Assembly (NCBI GenBank): GCA_036852015.1
Contig: JAANDG010000433.1
Span: forward strand, 62,001 to 126,000
DNA length: 64,000 nt
Origin: Pelodera strongyloides
Lineage: Eukaryota > Nematoda > Chromadorea > Rhabditida > Rhabditidae
Direction of reading: 5' to 3'
Translations under genes and position numbers: made by a program
Shown here: one piece after another, positions 46,194-59,557 of the stretch
How the letters are laid out: the number at the start of each line of letters is the position of its first letter
How positions within the stretch are numbered: position 1 is the stretch's first letter
The notes under the pieces: model-generated
The model's database searches: none
Seen by the model: the letters and a program-made list of their open reading frames with translations, nothing else
What the model was told of the DNA's origin: nothing

Positions 46194-48489
46194 TGGTTGG
46201 TGCTTTACTAATTGTTCAATGAGCAACTGGAATCTTGTAATAACAAAGAAATCTGCCTCACTATCAGAATTTCACAAAATTCATTTTTCCAAAAACTGAT
46301 AGTTTGATCATTTCGAGTAGAACCATGTCATACTACAGACATACTGTGCATTCCTAACTTTGTTAATCGCCTTACCTGAGTTATTTGAAAGTGGGCATCA
46401 ATTGATCTTGTTAATTCGCTAATGCCTCATTTCTTTCATTCCTTTCTATTTTCCCCGGGTACATTTCTCCCCGATCACGAGTGATATTTGTCCCTCGCGA
46501 ACAGTGTTAAAGTGTCACACATTTTTGCCGCCCACCTCCCGCGCCCACTTTACGATTCGGATTACGCGGGGCTGATTACGGTATTTGATGTGTATTGTAT
46601 CAACCATCCCCCCCCCCGATGCAAGACCCTCGACGGTAGGAGTGGTATATTAGTGTCGCGCAGCACCTGCAGGCCTGCAGGTTTCGAGGAATAGTGTGTG
46701 ATTTGTGGAGACGCAGAGGGAAATGAAAACTAAGAAAAAGTCGCAAATGATCTGAAGAATACACTCGAATAGTGTGTAGAAGCGGAAGATAAATGTGAAG
46801 GACTAGAGGAACGAATATACTGGACAAACGACAAACCGCAAAGACCAAGGATTCAGTAGAAACAAAGAGTCTTGTTGCTGCAAACAAACTAAAATATAGC
46901 GGACCTGCATAAGGGAGGTTCTGTTTCTCTCTCTCTCTCTCTCTCTGTAGCTATCCCTATCTGTCAAGCTGTCCATCTCTCTCTAGATATCTCTCTCTGA
47001 TGCTCTCTCTCCCTGTCTCTCTTTTCCATTCCCTCTATCTTCATCTACCTACTTGTTCCACATCCACGGAATACTTCCTGAATATTGTTTTCTGGTTATT
47101 TTATAACTGAAGTCCCTCGGACAGTAATACAGTTGCCCAGAATATAATATGGCCAATCAAACCTTCTCTCCCTTCCTTAATATGGTGCCAACTCTTGTAA
47201 CGTCCCGCAATCGGTGTAATAAATCTCGCAGGTGCACCTCATAGAGGGCGGCGTTTTAGAAAGACTTCCGCTGGAAGGCAATTTACATCACAAACTGTCT
47301 ACATGCTCAGTATAATGATGACTGATTGTGAACCTCTCTCTATGACTCTCTCTCTCTCTCTTTCTCTAACTCCTCTCTCTATGGCTCTCCATCTCTCGCT
47401 GTCAGGCTCTCTCTCGCACTATATAGCTCATTCTCTATAATTTTCAACGAGCCAACCTCATCTCTCATATGTTCGGTAATAGACAGAGTAATAAAGCGCA
47501 ACGATCAATTTTTAGAGCGAATGAAGCGCGGCGCTACTGTTTGAAGTGCGATTTCATACGGTAGTTTCGTTGTTTTGTAGGTTTTACGGTCATCGTGCAC
47601 AGGTGTGCGGATTCACTTATAACTGAATGGCGGTTGAAACAATACTTTAATGACAGGCAGTCTATGTTCGTAAACCCGATCCATCTACATGAAAAAATAT
47701 GTGGCAATGTGGTGCTGAAGGATTCTAGGGCACTACTACAGATGTAAAAAACTATGACACGGTAACAGTAAATGTTTTTTGGTAGAAAGTGGTTAAATAT
47801 GATAAACATACGTAGTGGCTCTTTAGTTTTACATCACTATAGTGTAATTGTATAATAACCGTTTCCTTTCAAGCACTGCAACATAATTTCACAATATTTA
47901 TTTTCTCTTATAATATATAAAATGTAAAAGTACAAAAAACAAAGCACAAAATCACTGGGAACGACTGTAGATATTTTCATCAGATATTTGGGAGGATTTT
48001 TGACAAAGTTCTAATAGGTACTGCAGAAGAAGCGCATCAAGAATAGCAAAAATTGAAAGCTGCATTATAGAGTAAATATAAAAAACTATTTGTTACATTG
48101 AGTATTATTAGCAAAGTACGACACTTCAAATGTTCAATTTTACAATCCCCGCTTATTTAAATAAGATCTTCCTCAAACAGTCATAAACACATAATAAAAA
48201 TTACAATTGAAAGAAGCGAAAAAAAAACTGACTTAGAGAGTTTAATAAAGAAATGTAACCCTAATAATGCACAACACAACAGAATCCTACAGTAATGTGG
48301 CACTAGTCCAGCAAATTAATTCCTTTGAACATGCTCATAAAACATCAGTTCTGGATTATTCTATGCTGATACTAGATCAATCTACTCCACTTACTAAAAA
48401 AATACGGTAAAAATAGTACACAGACAACATGATGCAACGTCTTTGTCATATTAGATCGACCCGGAAAATAATGGAGATAATCAATACTA

Positions 48490-48568
48490 AATGGTATCGA
48501 TTGACATGGAGTTGAGAAAAATCAATAAACTAATAATTCATATTAATATTAAATCAATCGATACCATT
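48490..48568. repeat. Inverted repeat downstream of tbx-2
   Basis: AATGGTATCGATTGA (48490-48504) and TCAATCGATACCATT (48554-48568) are perfect complements 49 bp apart. They lie 220-300 nt after the tbx-2 stop, possibly inside its 3' UTR if AATAAA (minus) at 47897-47902 is used. Confidence 0.6.
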
Positions 48569-48787
48569 CCCGAAACACAAGCTCTAAATATCCACGCCTT
48601 GAAATAATTGTTAATTTATCTCTAATTCTGAGATTTTCAAGGCAAAGACCACTATAACGGGAAAACCTGCTTTGCTAATCACAATTGTATCAAACAAAAA
48701 GAAAGGTATTAAAAATGAAGCATGACCCTGTACGCATATTATGCACATATTATTGTTTTTACAATTAAACACATTTAAAGGGATGGG

Positions 48788-51700
48788 TCAGGGTTTTGCT
48801 AGAAGGTCACACACTCCAAAGCCACCCTTTTTCGGACCCGGCGGAACAATTTGAGGATGGTGCGAAATCGCGGTAATTGTCGCCGGCGGCGTCGCAATGG
48901 TTGTTGGCGACGCCGCACTGGCCGCTTGGTGGAACATGGCGGCCGCGTGCGCCGCTTGCCATTGTTGCAAAAGATGGGGATATAGTAATTCGGCAGGCGG
49001 CATACAGAAAGGAAACAACGGACTGGGAAGGTTAGGGACTCGCGCAGCTGCGGCGGCAATGAATGCGGCGGGCGCGCTAATAGGGGCGACACCGTTTGGC
49101 ACGCTGGCGGTTGGTGGTGCGACGCCACCAAATTGAAGCCGCGAACGCTTGGCGCTTGGCGGTGATTCGTCGTCTTCTGACGCATCGTCGGATACGGCGA
49201 CGGAGTCCGCCCGAGAACGGTCGGGACTGTCCTTGGAGGGAGGAGGAGAAGAACCACTTTCAGAGGCATCAGATCTCTGACTTCCATTAGAAAGGATCAT
49301 CTGATGATGATGATGTCCTCCGTGTTGCTGTGCCAAAAGTCGTTTCTTCTCTCTTTTCCCGGCACCAGCATCACGGAATCCCTTAGCGAAAGGATTGTTA
49401 TCGATTTTCAGCTGGGTCACCTGAAAATTATGAAATTATAACAAGATGATCATTATTTGTAAGGTGCTAATTAACCTTACAAATACATACTTGCATTGGA
49501 TTTCGGATGCAAATCATTTTTCCTGCCAGTAGTTCCGCCCAACTCGCGATTGCAACCCCGTCCGAAGCTTTGCAGCTAATACTGGTAAGCTGGGCTAGCG
49601 TTTCACTCATTCCACTCCACCTAACCTTATGTCACTTAAAGTGTTTGTTATTGTTCATTTATGACTGCACATTTGCATACGGTCAATGTGAGGATTAGTC
49701 GCTTGGTGGGCACACACTTGTCCCACTACTTAGTAACATGAAACCGCACCCGGGGGCTGACACGCGCGGGGACACGGGTCCTGTCAATTTTGGCACACAA
49801 ACATACGTTTAGACCAGTGTGCTTATATATAAGAAAACAAACAAAGAACTCAAGTGGGACAGAGTATGATAGGTCAATGGCGGATTAAAATAGTTTAAGC
49901 AAAAAGCTAGAAAGCGATAAGATATTTTACAGCGTACAGTAATAGTTATACCGATCCCTAGGTCTCACTAGCGCCTTCTAAAATGCGCTCCCCATCTCGA
50001 CTACGGTACTCAAAGGTGTAATATTTCAATCGCGACTCTCAATGTGTGAGTGTCAGACATGACAAACACACATCACATGACTGATGATTGACAAACTGTT
50101 AAGTGATATCAAGGAAAAGAACAAGTGGAATGGCTAGAGATCATACACATAGAGTGTAAGGAATGTTGGGCATAGAGAGGAGCACTTGTTCCAGTGTCAA
50201 ATTTTACACCGAAGCCATTGCAAAAAGTGCAAAACGTGAGTGATTTCTAACATTGGATGGTTCCGGTTTAGAGCTTTACATTGGTCGCCAGCGCTAGATA
50301 TTATGAAAAAGCTACGCGATTAAGCGTAGAACATAATAAGCCAATTATACCGCTTGGGCAACGGGATATGTAGTGTCTAGCTGGTTTCTCAAGACAAGCT
50401 TCTTGCTTTAGGGAAAAGCTAAAGTTCCAATCTTATGTTTCGAAGCATACTTCCACAATTTTAGTGGATGTTGCATACCATAAATTGAAACAAAGTCCCC
50501 AAAATCTTCCACTCTAAAGTGCTGCCCCGAAAGTACCGTAACCCTAGCGAAGCGTATTCCGGCGGGGCAATTTGCGCGTGTCCGGGGCGACAAACTACCT
50601 CAGCTACTGCCTATTTCATGTGGCGCCTCCGAACATTAACATCGGCCTCTTTTTGCCGGCCATAACTGCCGACCAAGAGGCATATAACACATTGAGAGAC
50701 TACAGAAGAAAAGCATAAAGAAACGACGGGCATTTGTCTTTAAGTGGATCCGTACAATAAAGTTATTACGGAGACTACGACTACGGTAGCAACGAATTAT
50801 GCTGCTGATGCAACTTTCAATTAGAGAAAGTTGCTGCTGGGTATGTTATTCAAGCATTCAACGATTAAACGAAATATTCAGTCCATAGCCATGCACACTA
50901 AACGCAGATTTAAATCTCCCGCGCTCTTCGCGATTACGGTAGTGACAGAATTGACAGCCTATTATAGAGTGGGTGTTTTTGTGTACAACAAAGATCGATA
51001 TCTATGACAGATGAATCCCATTTTATTGTGTTTAATACACTTTCCCACTCTGTCACTACGCCCACACAATACATTGATTGATTGCAGGTTACTTTTTTTT
51101 TATAACAATAGGATAACTTTGGCCAAAGAGGCATAGTAGTACTACGTACATATGTTATCGGCTACAGTAATCGCAACTATATATTACTGTGTCATGAACA
51201 AAATCGACAGTAAGAAAATTTGAAAACTGCCTTTTGTGAGGGTGAATTTCTTGGGGAAAATAGCCTCGTATCGCGCCTTTTTCAGCTGTCATCGGTAGCG
51301 GTAATTATCGCGTTGTGGGGTGAGCAGTTCATTTTTGGGCACATAGAGCAATTACTCGAAAACGCCAAAACTGACGAGTTGGTGTGGGTTTAGAGGGGAA
51401 GAAAGAGAAGAACCTACACAGAGAAGGTATGAAGTGAACCTTCGGTATAAATGTAAAGAAATATTATCGATTACACGAATGAATGGCTATTCGTGGGGTA
51501 CTTTACAGACACAGAAGAGGATAAGAGGATCTACTTTGATTTTTCTTTTTCATCGTTTCTCACGGCGTTGCGCAGTATAATAAATATTCAAATATATTCA
51601 AATATATATTTCATGGAACAATTAAGAATTGAGCAATGGGAATATTGGCTAATTAGGACACCATTCGAATTTATTATATGACTGAAACATTTGGTTTTGG

Positions 51701-54700
51701 TCGGGTGGGACTCGAACCCCCGTCGTTTGACTGCCGGCCCAAACCCTAAGCCGACGCCTACACTATCGCCCACATGACAATGTAATGATATCAGCATGGA
51801 ACTCGCCACTATATGCAAATCAAATTATTACAGTATGCTAGAGCAAGTTTTAGAAAACGGCAATACCTTCTCATTCTGGTAGGCGGTGACTGCAATGAAC
51901 TCGGTCTCTTTGAATACAAACGTCCGAAACGTAGAGTATGGTAGATTTATAAGTTCAGCACATCGGACCACGTGTAACCGCGGTTGATACTTGTGCATGG
52001 AGTTGAGGATCGTCTGAAATAATGTGGATAAACTACAGTATCTCGATTCTGCAGTGTTACGGTACGGCCCGTGCACTGTATATCTAGCTTGTTTCGGTGT
52101 ATAGGAGTACTGTAATATACAATGGTACTGTAATTATCCAATCCATTAATTCCCCCACCCGTCATAATACCTCCCATAGCATGTGTACACCATCGGAGCA
52201 TCATTTCCGTCATTCCTCTACCATCTCTGTGCTCTCTTCTCCCTCTCACAGTGTACATTACAAGAGATGATCTATCGTTCCCTCTCTCCATCATCTACAC
52301 TCTCTTCCCACTCTCACAGTGTACATTACAAGTGATGATCCCTCGTCTCTAGTTGTCTGTGTCTCCCTCAATCGTGAACTCTCTCCGATCCGGTAAACAG
52401 TGTCGATCACCGCGTATCACTTATAAACACAAATCGGGGAGGGTGTCCGGACAAATGTCGGTTTGAGAAGACACCACGAAAAGAACATGAGGATTGTGCA
52501 AAGACTGGAGTGGCAGAGTGTCGATGACAGACATCGAGAGGATGACGAGGTGAGGAAGGAAAAGGTGCCTGGATTCGCACTCACAACTTGAGGGAATCTG
52601 CGAGGTGCTGGGGGAAGTTAGAGGGGAGAGACGCAGAGACGACTTAGATAGGTGAAAATAGTACTGTAGATGGGTGAGACCCAGTGAAGCTGGGGAACTA
52701 TCTGATCCACTGATATCAGCATGGCTCAACTGCAGTGATCGCAATTTCCGGCTTACATGATGCGGGTTCAAACCTCACCCGTGCACCCCAAAGTAATGAC
52801 GAACTAAAAAAGGCTTGTAATAATACAAAGCCTTACATTTGAGTAACTTACAAATCCGTGCTTGTCCGAGATATTATTTGTTAATTTCAGTTTATGGAAG
52901 TTTGCTCCTTTTGATGTCCAGTGCTCTCCAGTAGCTGGCGAATCGGGGTGAATGTACATCCTTTTTGGCATTTCAGGATCTGCCTGCAATTAGAGATGAG
53001 GTGATAACTAATTAGCATACTTACTTTTTAAGAACAACGTCACCAAATCAAATATGCTAATTTTGGAGGATTCTATTCATAGAAACGAATGTACAGCTTA
53101 TAGAGTTGTGCAGGACAACATGAATGCTTCATTTATTGAAAGCCTATGTCGATGTGTCAACTTGGACACTTTTAGTGAATAAGTTCACACTTTTCAACAG
53201 GCAATTCATCAAAAGGTGTCAGGAAGCGAATCCATCATAAACATTCACATATAGCTTCACAATACGCATAATGTTGTATGCAGACTACTAATATTTTGAA
53301 GTTTATATTACAATATTTCTACCCAAAAACGGAGATGAGTTCGGGAAAAGTGTCACATTTTACGGTCAATAAAAATAGTAAAATTCACAGTTTTATTGTT
53401 CATTAGTTGGATCCAAGACACAGTAAAAGAAGGGCAAGAAACGGAATGATCCTAGGGCCAGTGAATAAAGGAGTAGATCATAAAAGCAACTAATTAGCAT
53501 CTTGCTGACTCGATGCTGGATCAGTCTGTCACTTAGTTTCTACCAACGTACAAGGCATGTTTCACCCAGTAAGGTCAGCTAATTCAAAGTACCATCTCCT
53601 ACACTTTCAAAAAGAGTCTTTTCAAATTTGTGCCATTTTTCGCACCATTTCTGGGGTGGGAAGAACACCTCGTAAAATGGTAGATGATAAATCTTTGTCT
53701 TGTTATTCGTGACAGTTCCTTCAGGGAAAAAGACAATATGTCAAAAGGATGGAGAACGATGTTGACATTTGCATGTAGTGGGTTCGAGATACAAGGGACA
53801 GATAGGAAGTATACACGGCAGGAACACCCTTACAGAGAGGGACAGAGAGGGACAGAGTGGAAGAGAGAGGGACAGGTAAAGATAGATAAATGAAAGGTAA
53901 ATGTGTAGATCTTTATCGCTACTCAATTGGTCTATAGCTAAAGGAGCTGGGAAGCGAACGTTGTTCTATTTTACTTGGGTACTGGCGGAAGAATGAGATC
54001 AAGAAAGGAAAATATGATGTTTTTTCAGGCCTCGGAAAATGCCAAGCCTCAGAAATTTGTTCGCTATGTTATGTTCTTGGCTTATAAATAGTCTTTGTAA
54101 AACAGTACATGCACGTGAGCATGGCACAAGTTCCTTCATTACACCTAATCTTCAGGTTAAAAGAGACAAGGGCGGAGTAGTCCTTGTAGTATAATTGCGA
54201 ATATAAATATGAGGTAGGTCGCGTTTAATATTGAAAACTTTACAAAGTAAATAATATAAAATATTATATCTCTTACCTTTCCTGCCACCATCCACCGGCT
54301 GTTGTTGAACTTGTAGCGGCACTCATCGGCTGGTACAATATCCATCAGTAAAATGTACTTGCTCTTTTTGTCCAAACCGCTCAGCTTTACCCGGAACGCG
54401 GGAAATATCCGCCTATAAATAAAACAATATTAATTCAAATATAAATGGTTTCCTAAAAAAAGGCCCACATCGGAAGCTAGGTCCTTTTCTTTATGACTAT
54501 TAACTAAGTAAGTGAGCAATTTTGCGTTCCCTAAGGTAAACGACGCAAGGTTTTCCGGGAAGATTATATAACTTGCAAGTGCCACCGCGGCACTTTTCAG
54601 GCGCTGCGGCACCAATTTTGGGATAATCTCGCGCAGGAGGCGCTGAATTTGTAAAGTTAGCGCGCGTCCTTGAGCGCGAGAAAAAAACGCGAATTCAGAG

Positions 54701-56112
54701 AAAATCGCTTCTAGCTTATGTGCTTAGGTGGCATTAGGAAGCGCAAAGAATGGTTGTGAATCATAAAAAAAAGAGATGGCGAAGTTTGAACTTTAACAGG
54801 ACATTTTAAGAAAATGAACGAAATGAATAGGTAAAATATAGTGAATGTAAGTGAGCGCATTGCGATTTTCAACAACGTTTATTTTCTAAAATTAATAATA
54901 ATAAGGTTTACTAATTGTTAGAATATGTGGCGCTGCGATGTGGATCTTAGATGGGTATTCTACAGTTTTTATTGTTCCTTTTAAACAAAGCCGCAGAAAA
55001 ATAAAATACAATATAAAGTTTACAAAGAAAATTAGTCACAGAAAAATGAGGAAAATATTTGAGCCGGATGCTTATTACCTAAACTAAAATAAAGCGTCTT
55101 GTTTGTTGTTAGACACTTACTGTAGGAGAAAAGAGTATTTGCCTAACCTAACTAACCTAACGTAACCTGTTAAGAGAATAAGATTGAACTTCAAGTTTTG
55201 AATAAAAATGTACAACGATAGTGAATGGTGTAAGCGAAATTACGGTATAAAAAATATATGATAATATAATGAACCAAAACACCTACTAATGAGTTTGTAA
55301 ATATGTATGTACTAAGTATTGTGTGACGCAGAATTTAGGGAAAGCATGCCAAAAGTGCCATAAAACGCGTCAAAAGACATAAAAAGCTGTATATAATTGA
55401 TTAATTCGCAACCGTTTTGTGAAGATGCAGCTCTCTTTATGCGAAATGTGATAACGAGGTTTAGGAATTTAAAGCTTACTAACATTCCCTAATTATACAG
55501 TGAATTGAATGAATAATTATTATACTTATATGAACATAATGATAAAAAACATAGGTAGTAATATAGGTAGAGATGATAAATACCAATAATATACTGGCGT
55601 GTTTAGAGTGAAAGTAAAATAAGAGAAAAAAAAGTCCACAGAGAAACCATATCAAGAAAGTTAATTTGAGCAACAAAACTCAATTTGGAACCACGGAGGA
55701 ATGTTAAAGTGGCATGACACGTGGTTTTAACTTCTGTGCCCCTCGGAACCCTTCCAGCAGTGAAGATGTATATGATCTTCCAAGCCCACGTGCCATACCG
55801 CTTTAATTCACTAATATGCCAATTCGGTGTAATTATATTTTTCACTGACCGTCCACTTTTGGTAATGACCATTTCCGTTCCACAATCTGCAAATCGTCTC
55901 CATAAATCTGATTCGTCCAATTCAACTTGTGGATTATCATCTACCCCATCTTCCTGCGGCGGCGCAATGCGGGATGCCGCCGCGGGTCCCAATTCGGCCA
56001 TCTCGGTGGGAATCCTTGGGAAGAACCCAGTGGGACCCGGGAGGGAGGGGAACTGCCCCAGGTAGGGGAGCAGTGCCAGATCAGGCCTGCTCAAAAACGG
56101 GTTGAATGCCAT
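48788..56112 (-). CDS. tbx-2: T-box transcription factor TBX-2 (5 exons, 436 aa)
   Basis: Exons, minus strand: 56112-55850, 54412-54277, 52983-52852, 52013-51867, 49420-48788. All phases agree. The T-box runs from about residue 66 to 245 and includes [75 protein letters not shown] and [10 protein letters not shown], followed by a basic KREKKR. The length is close to C. elegans TBX-2, a nuclear TBX2-subfamily factor, mostly a repressor, needed for anterior pharyngeal muscle and some sensory neurons. The tail has His, Ser/acidic, Ala-rich and Pro-rich runs and ends in FGVCDLL (residues 427-433), which fits an eh1-type Groucho-binding motif. The start MAFNPF matches the family. Introns are long (0.8-2.4 kb) and may hold enhancers. 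Confidence 0.96.
51708..51768 (-). ncRNA. tRNA-like Pol III module in tbx-2 intron 4
   Basis: On the minus strand TAGTGTAGGCG (51765-51755) fits the A-box consensus and GGTTCGAGTCC (51718-51708) fits the B-box exactly, at tRNA spacing. A T-arm with one mismatch forms, but the flanks do not make an acceptor stem and no T-run terminator follows. It is more likely a tRNA pseudogene or a tRNA-derived SINE head than a working tRNA. Confidence 0.5.
52245..52345. repeat. 68-bp tandem duplication in tbx-2 intron 3
   Basis: CTCTCACAGTGTACATTACA followed by AG(A/T)GATGATC occurs twice, 68 bp apart, with CT-rich sequence between. Confidence 0.7.
52722..52790 (+). ncRNA. Second tRNA-like module, in tbx-2 intron 3
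   Basis: TGGCTCAACTG (52722-52732) fits the A-box, and GGTTCAAACC (52765-52774) is close to a B-box, followed by TCACCCGTGCACCCCA. No full cloverleaf could be drawn. It is on the plus strand, opposite to the gene. Confidence 0.4.
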
Positions 56113-57833
56113 CAAAGCGGCGTCCAGTTTGCACAGAAACCACGAGAATTAACCTCGATTGTGGGAATATAAGTGAGAATGTAAAGTGTGAAGAATATTG
56201 ACTGACAATAGGCCAGGAGAAAGTGTTAAGGCTTCAGGCTCTCGCTTAGACCTAGCAGTCGCACACCTGTTGGACCACTGTTTTAGGGGGGCGGGCCTTG
56301 GGGCGTATAGGGAGGCGCGCGCGAACCGCGAGCCAGCAACTGCAGAAATTGACACCTCTTAACTTGTAGACTGGGTGCCGCGGGAGGCGTGGCCTGGCGT
56401 GTTCATTGGCTCGCGTTGCAAGGGGGCGTGCCGGCCAGCCACCCCATCACTCTTACGGTATCGCACAGCGCCGTGGCATTTTTCCACGACATGAGCAAAT
56501 ATTATTGGCAGATTGCCAATTAATTTAACTATTCTTTGAGAAAAAGCTTATTTTTTCATTTTGTAACTGCTCAGTGAATACTAGTATGATACGAAACTAG
56601 CACTAGAATTATCTTAGCATTTATACCAGCTTTTATTGGATCTACTTTATTTTGTATTTTCTTTTTTTTTTTATATTAATTTACCGCATTCCAAGTGGAA
56701 ATTTTGACTTTCCTTAATATCAAGGTAGAATTCCAATTTTCATGATTTTAGCACTAAAACTTCCATGTAACTGTAAAAATATCAAATTGTTGGGAAAATA
56801 AGATTTTTCGTCTTTATATCCATAAAAGCCTTGAACTCTGCTTTCTTTAGAATTATGGTTTACCGAGCAAATTTATATAATCTTCAAATTCAGACACACA
56901 GGACCCATTTTGTGTGCACAAGACTATTAGTGAGCGATAAGAAATAATCATAACAAGTGAAATTGAATAATTCCCAGTTTTTTCCCATTCATAATATATT
57001 TGTTTATATATTCCTTCTAAATATATTTATGATAAATAAAGTAAAATATTGATCAATTTCTTATGTATTATAACGATACCATGGAAAACAAATTCACAGC
57101 AAATTTTATTCAATAAATCAGTTGTTAAATCAATATTTGACGTCGAATAAAAAAAAATCAATAACTAACGCATCTTCACTTCTGTTGTGTAAATTCACAG
57201 CCCGTTTTGGCTCCCTTTTCCCTTATTTAATTCCCTCGTAAACTGGCGATTCTTCCATGGTAATTTCACTGCGTTATGATGCACCAAATGACTATTTATG
57301 GAGTCAATTTGCTAGCTTGGAGAAGCGAATCCGCCGCGATAACTTGGCACTCGCTAAGATAGGATATGGGTTTATTGCTGCTTGCTAAGCGTGTAAAGTC
57401 TAAGTGCGATTTTTGAAGTACTCTTTCAGGGCCATACGCTTGATCAGTGCCAGGTTAAAGGGTCAGGCCCATGTAGTCAAAGTCCTTCTACTTGGTAATA
57501 TAGATAATCAATAGTCCAAATAATCAATAATTCGGCCACCCCGTGCATTTGCCCCTCTTTTTCTTACCATTAGCAACAGCTGTTTTCCAATGCACACCAA
57601 CAAATCAATTTAGTGGAAATAAATAGGAAAGGTGACTGACCTCCTCACTATGCACTAATTAGATGACAACCTTGAATTACATGAACCGTTTCACACAATT
57701 TTCTACACTTTTACAGCTTTCTTTAAAGAAAAAGGGTGTGTTTGCGGGAATAATCAAAGGAAACTTTAGGGAATAATTCTGAATAAACACTTTTGTGCCC
57801 GATGGCATGCGTACAAGGTACTAGAATGAGAAG

Positions 57834-58027
57834 TTAAAGCAAAATACCAACCGGTTTTTGAAACGCATCAGGAACAGCTGAATTCTTGCCTATTTATGCA
57901 GTTGCGTATTTATGCGAATTTAACTCGATTTTTTTCCAATTTATGTTCATTTGCATAAGCTGCATAAGGAAGCTGGTCAGCTGGTGTACTCGATGCGTTT
58001 CAAAAAGCGGCCGGTATTTCGCTTTAA
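57834..58027. mobile_element. TTAA-ended palindromic element, family A
   Basis: TTAAAGCAAAATACCAACCGG at the left (slightly eroded) and GCGGCCGGTATTTCGCTTTAA at the right; interior TTTATGCGAATTTAACTCGA. Confidence 0.82.
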
Positions 58028-59424
58028 TTGGAAACATTTGTAATCGAGATTCTACAAGAAGCGAATGCTTGGAAATGTTAAACTTGCCTAAACGTAATAG
58101 TAATTCATCATTCATTTGATTACTACATTGTAGCGTCGTGATAACAATGAGGAAAATACTAGAAATAATTTCACAGATATATCCTTCTCTCAGGATTTCG
58201 TTTTTTCCCTCCTTTGCTTATTTCCGTTCCTTTAGAAACCCAATCCTCCACCGTGTGAATTTTCAAGCAAATTCTAACACGTAAATATTTTGTAAACAAT
58301 TAAAAATGCAATTGTTTGAACTGGTTACGGTAACAATTCGGCTCATTAGAACTTAGAGCCACCCGTTGTGTATTTCCAACTCTTTCGGCAAGTTTGTATA
58401 TTTTGTTATGCGAACATCAACACGGCCACGTGGAAAACAGTTGTGAAACCCTCGTAAGCCTCGGCTGTATAAACCACATTTTTGAATTTCTCCCCGACTA
58501 CGGTATATGAGGTGTCAAATAAACGCTTTCTCTTCTCTCGCTTTCCTTAACAACATTGTCACTGAAGCCCCTGACAACATTTGCGCCTATTCTGTGAAAA
58601 AGGGGGCAGAAAGTGTGAGAATCAACTGAACAGAGACGCTTTATAACTGGGGACTTTGAAACCGTTGAAGTTACATTAACAACCTTAGAATGGGGTGCAA
58701 ATTCGTATATCGTAATATATTATCATAGCATAGTATATAATTAGCAATATATAATTGCCAAATACATTGGTCCTGAATTACGTAATTGCGTAAGCGTGCT
58801 ATTTTCTCATTGCTGAGCTTTTTCTTCTTGCTGAGCTGAATAATCATCTCAAATAATTCCAGTATATATGCCACCATATGTTCCGGCATGCGCTTCTCTA
58901 TTTCATGACCGCCCCCATATGGCGGTCAATTTGCGTGCCGGAAACGCGCGAAATTTCACTGAATTTGATCTGCCGCCCAGAATGGGCCAGTTTTGATGGG
59001 CAGCCATAGGGCCGTTTCCGGATAGCGAAACAGGATATATGAGGGACAAATTATGTGGTAAATGTCAAGATGTCACCCTTTTGACTGTAAAATCAAAGGC
59101 CTCAGGATTCCTAACTTTAGTGGCAACATAAGATCCTGCAGATGCAACCGTTAGCCTTATGACGTACTTCGTATTGATTTATAACTTTTTTAAGTAGACG
59201 GTCGTAGTGCATAATAAATCAGTGTTAATGACGAAAACATTCCAGAATTTTCCAGCAAATATCCTTCAACGCCCTCTCCACTGGTGTCTTTCCCCTTTAA
59301 AATCGTTTCTTTCGTCAGTCCCTTAGTTGACCAATTAACACATCATTTATAGAGGTCAACCGGCGTAGTGAAACCCGTGCGAGACAGAAAATTGTTGAAA
59401 CGCTTTTAAGAACCTTGGAGGGAT

Positions 59425-59557
59425 TTAAAGGGGTATGGTACGTGATTCGTTAAACAGTTCTAGACAATTCCACCTAATTTTTACTATGCAAATTTCTGTG
59501 TCTTAGCAATGAAGCTGTCAAGCATAGGTTTCAAAAACACGTGTCGTACCGCTTTAA
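59425..59557. mobile_element. TTAA-ended element, TTAAAGGGGTATGGTACGTG ends
   Basis: TTAAAGGGGTATGGTACGTG at the left is matched by CACGTGTCGTACCGCTTTAA at the right in a 133-bp element. It is a further family with the TTAAAG(G/C)G end type. Confidence 0.7.

Larger units (their letters stand above)
30626..48787. other. Gene-poor 18-kb region
   Basis: No intact gene could be built here on either strand. Contents that could be named are listed separately: a 54-bp tandem repeat, dispersed and foldback repeats, adjacent family C and B elements, a coding-like decayed patch, hairpin-rich GC patches, an LTR retrotransposon and an SL1-like sequence. Apart from CT-rich tracts near 46926-47040 and 47336-47430, the stretches 35400-38250 and 43050-44950 show nothing that I can name. 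Confidence 0.5.

Noticed and set aside
48770..48790. TTTAAAGGGATGGG next to the tbx-2 stop, resembling a TTAAAGGG element end
   Set aside because: No inverted partner found nearby, and it abuts conserved coding sequence.
48799..49287. 162-aa minus-strand ORF inside tbx-2 exon 5
   Set aside because: Out-of-frame shadow of the GC-rich tbx-2 coding exon.
58671..58889. 72-aa minus-strand ORF with a KKKKLSNEK segment
   Set aside because: Looks protein-like, but no domain, no acceptor or donor partners found, single isolated frame.
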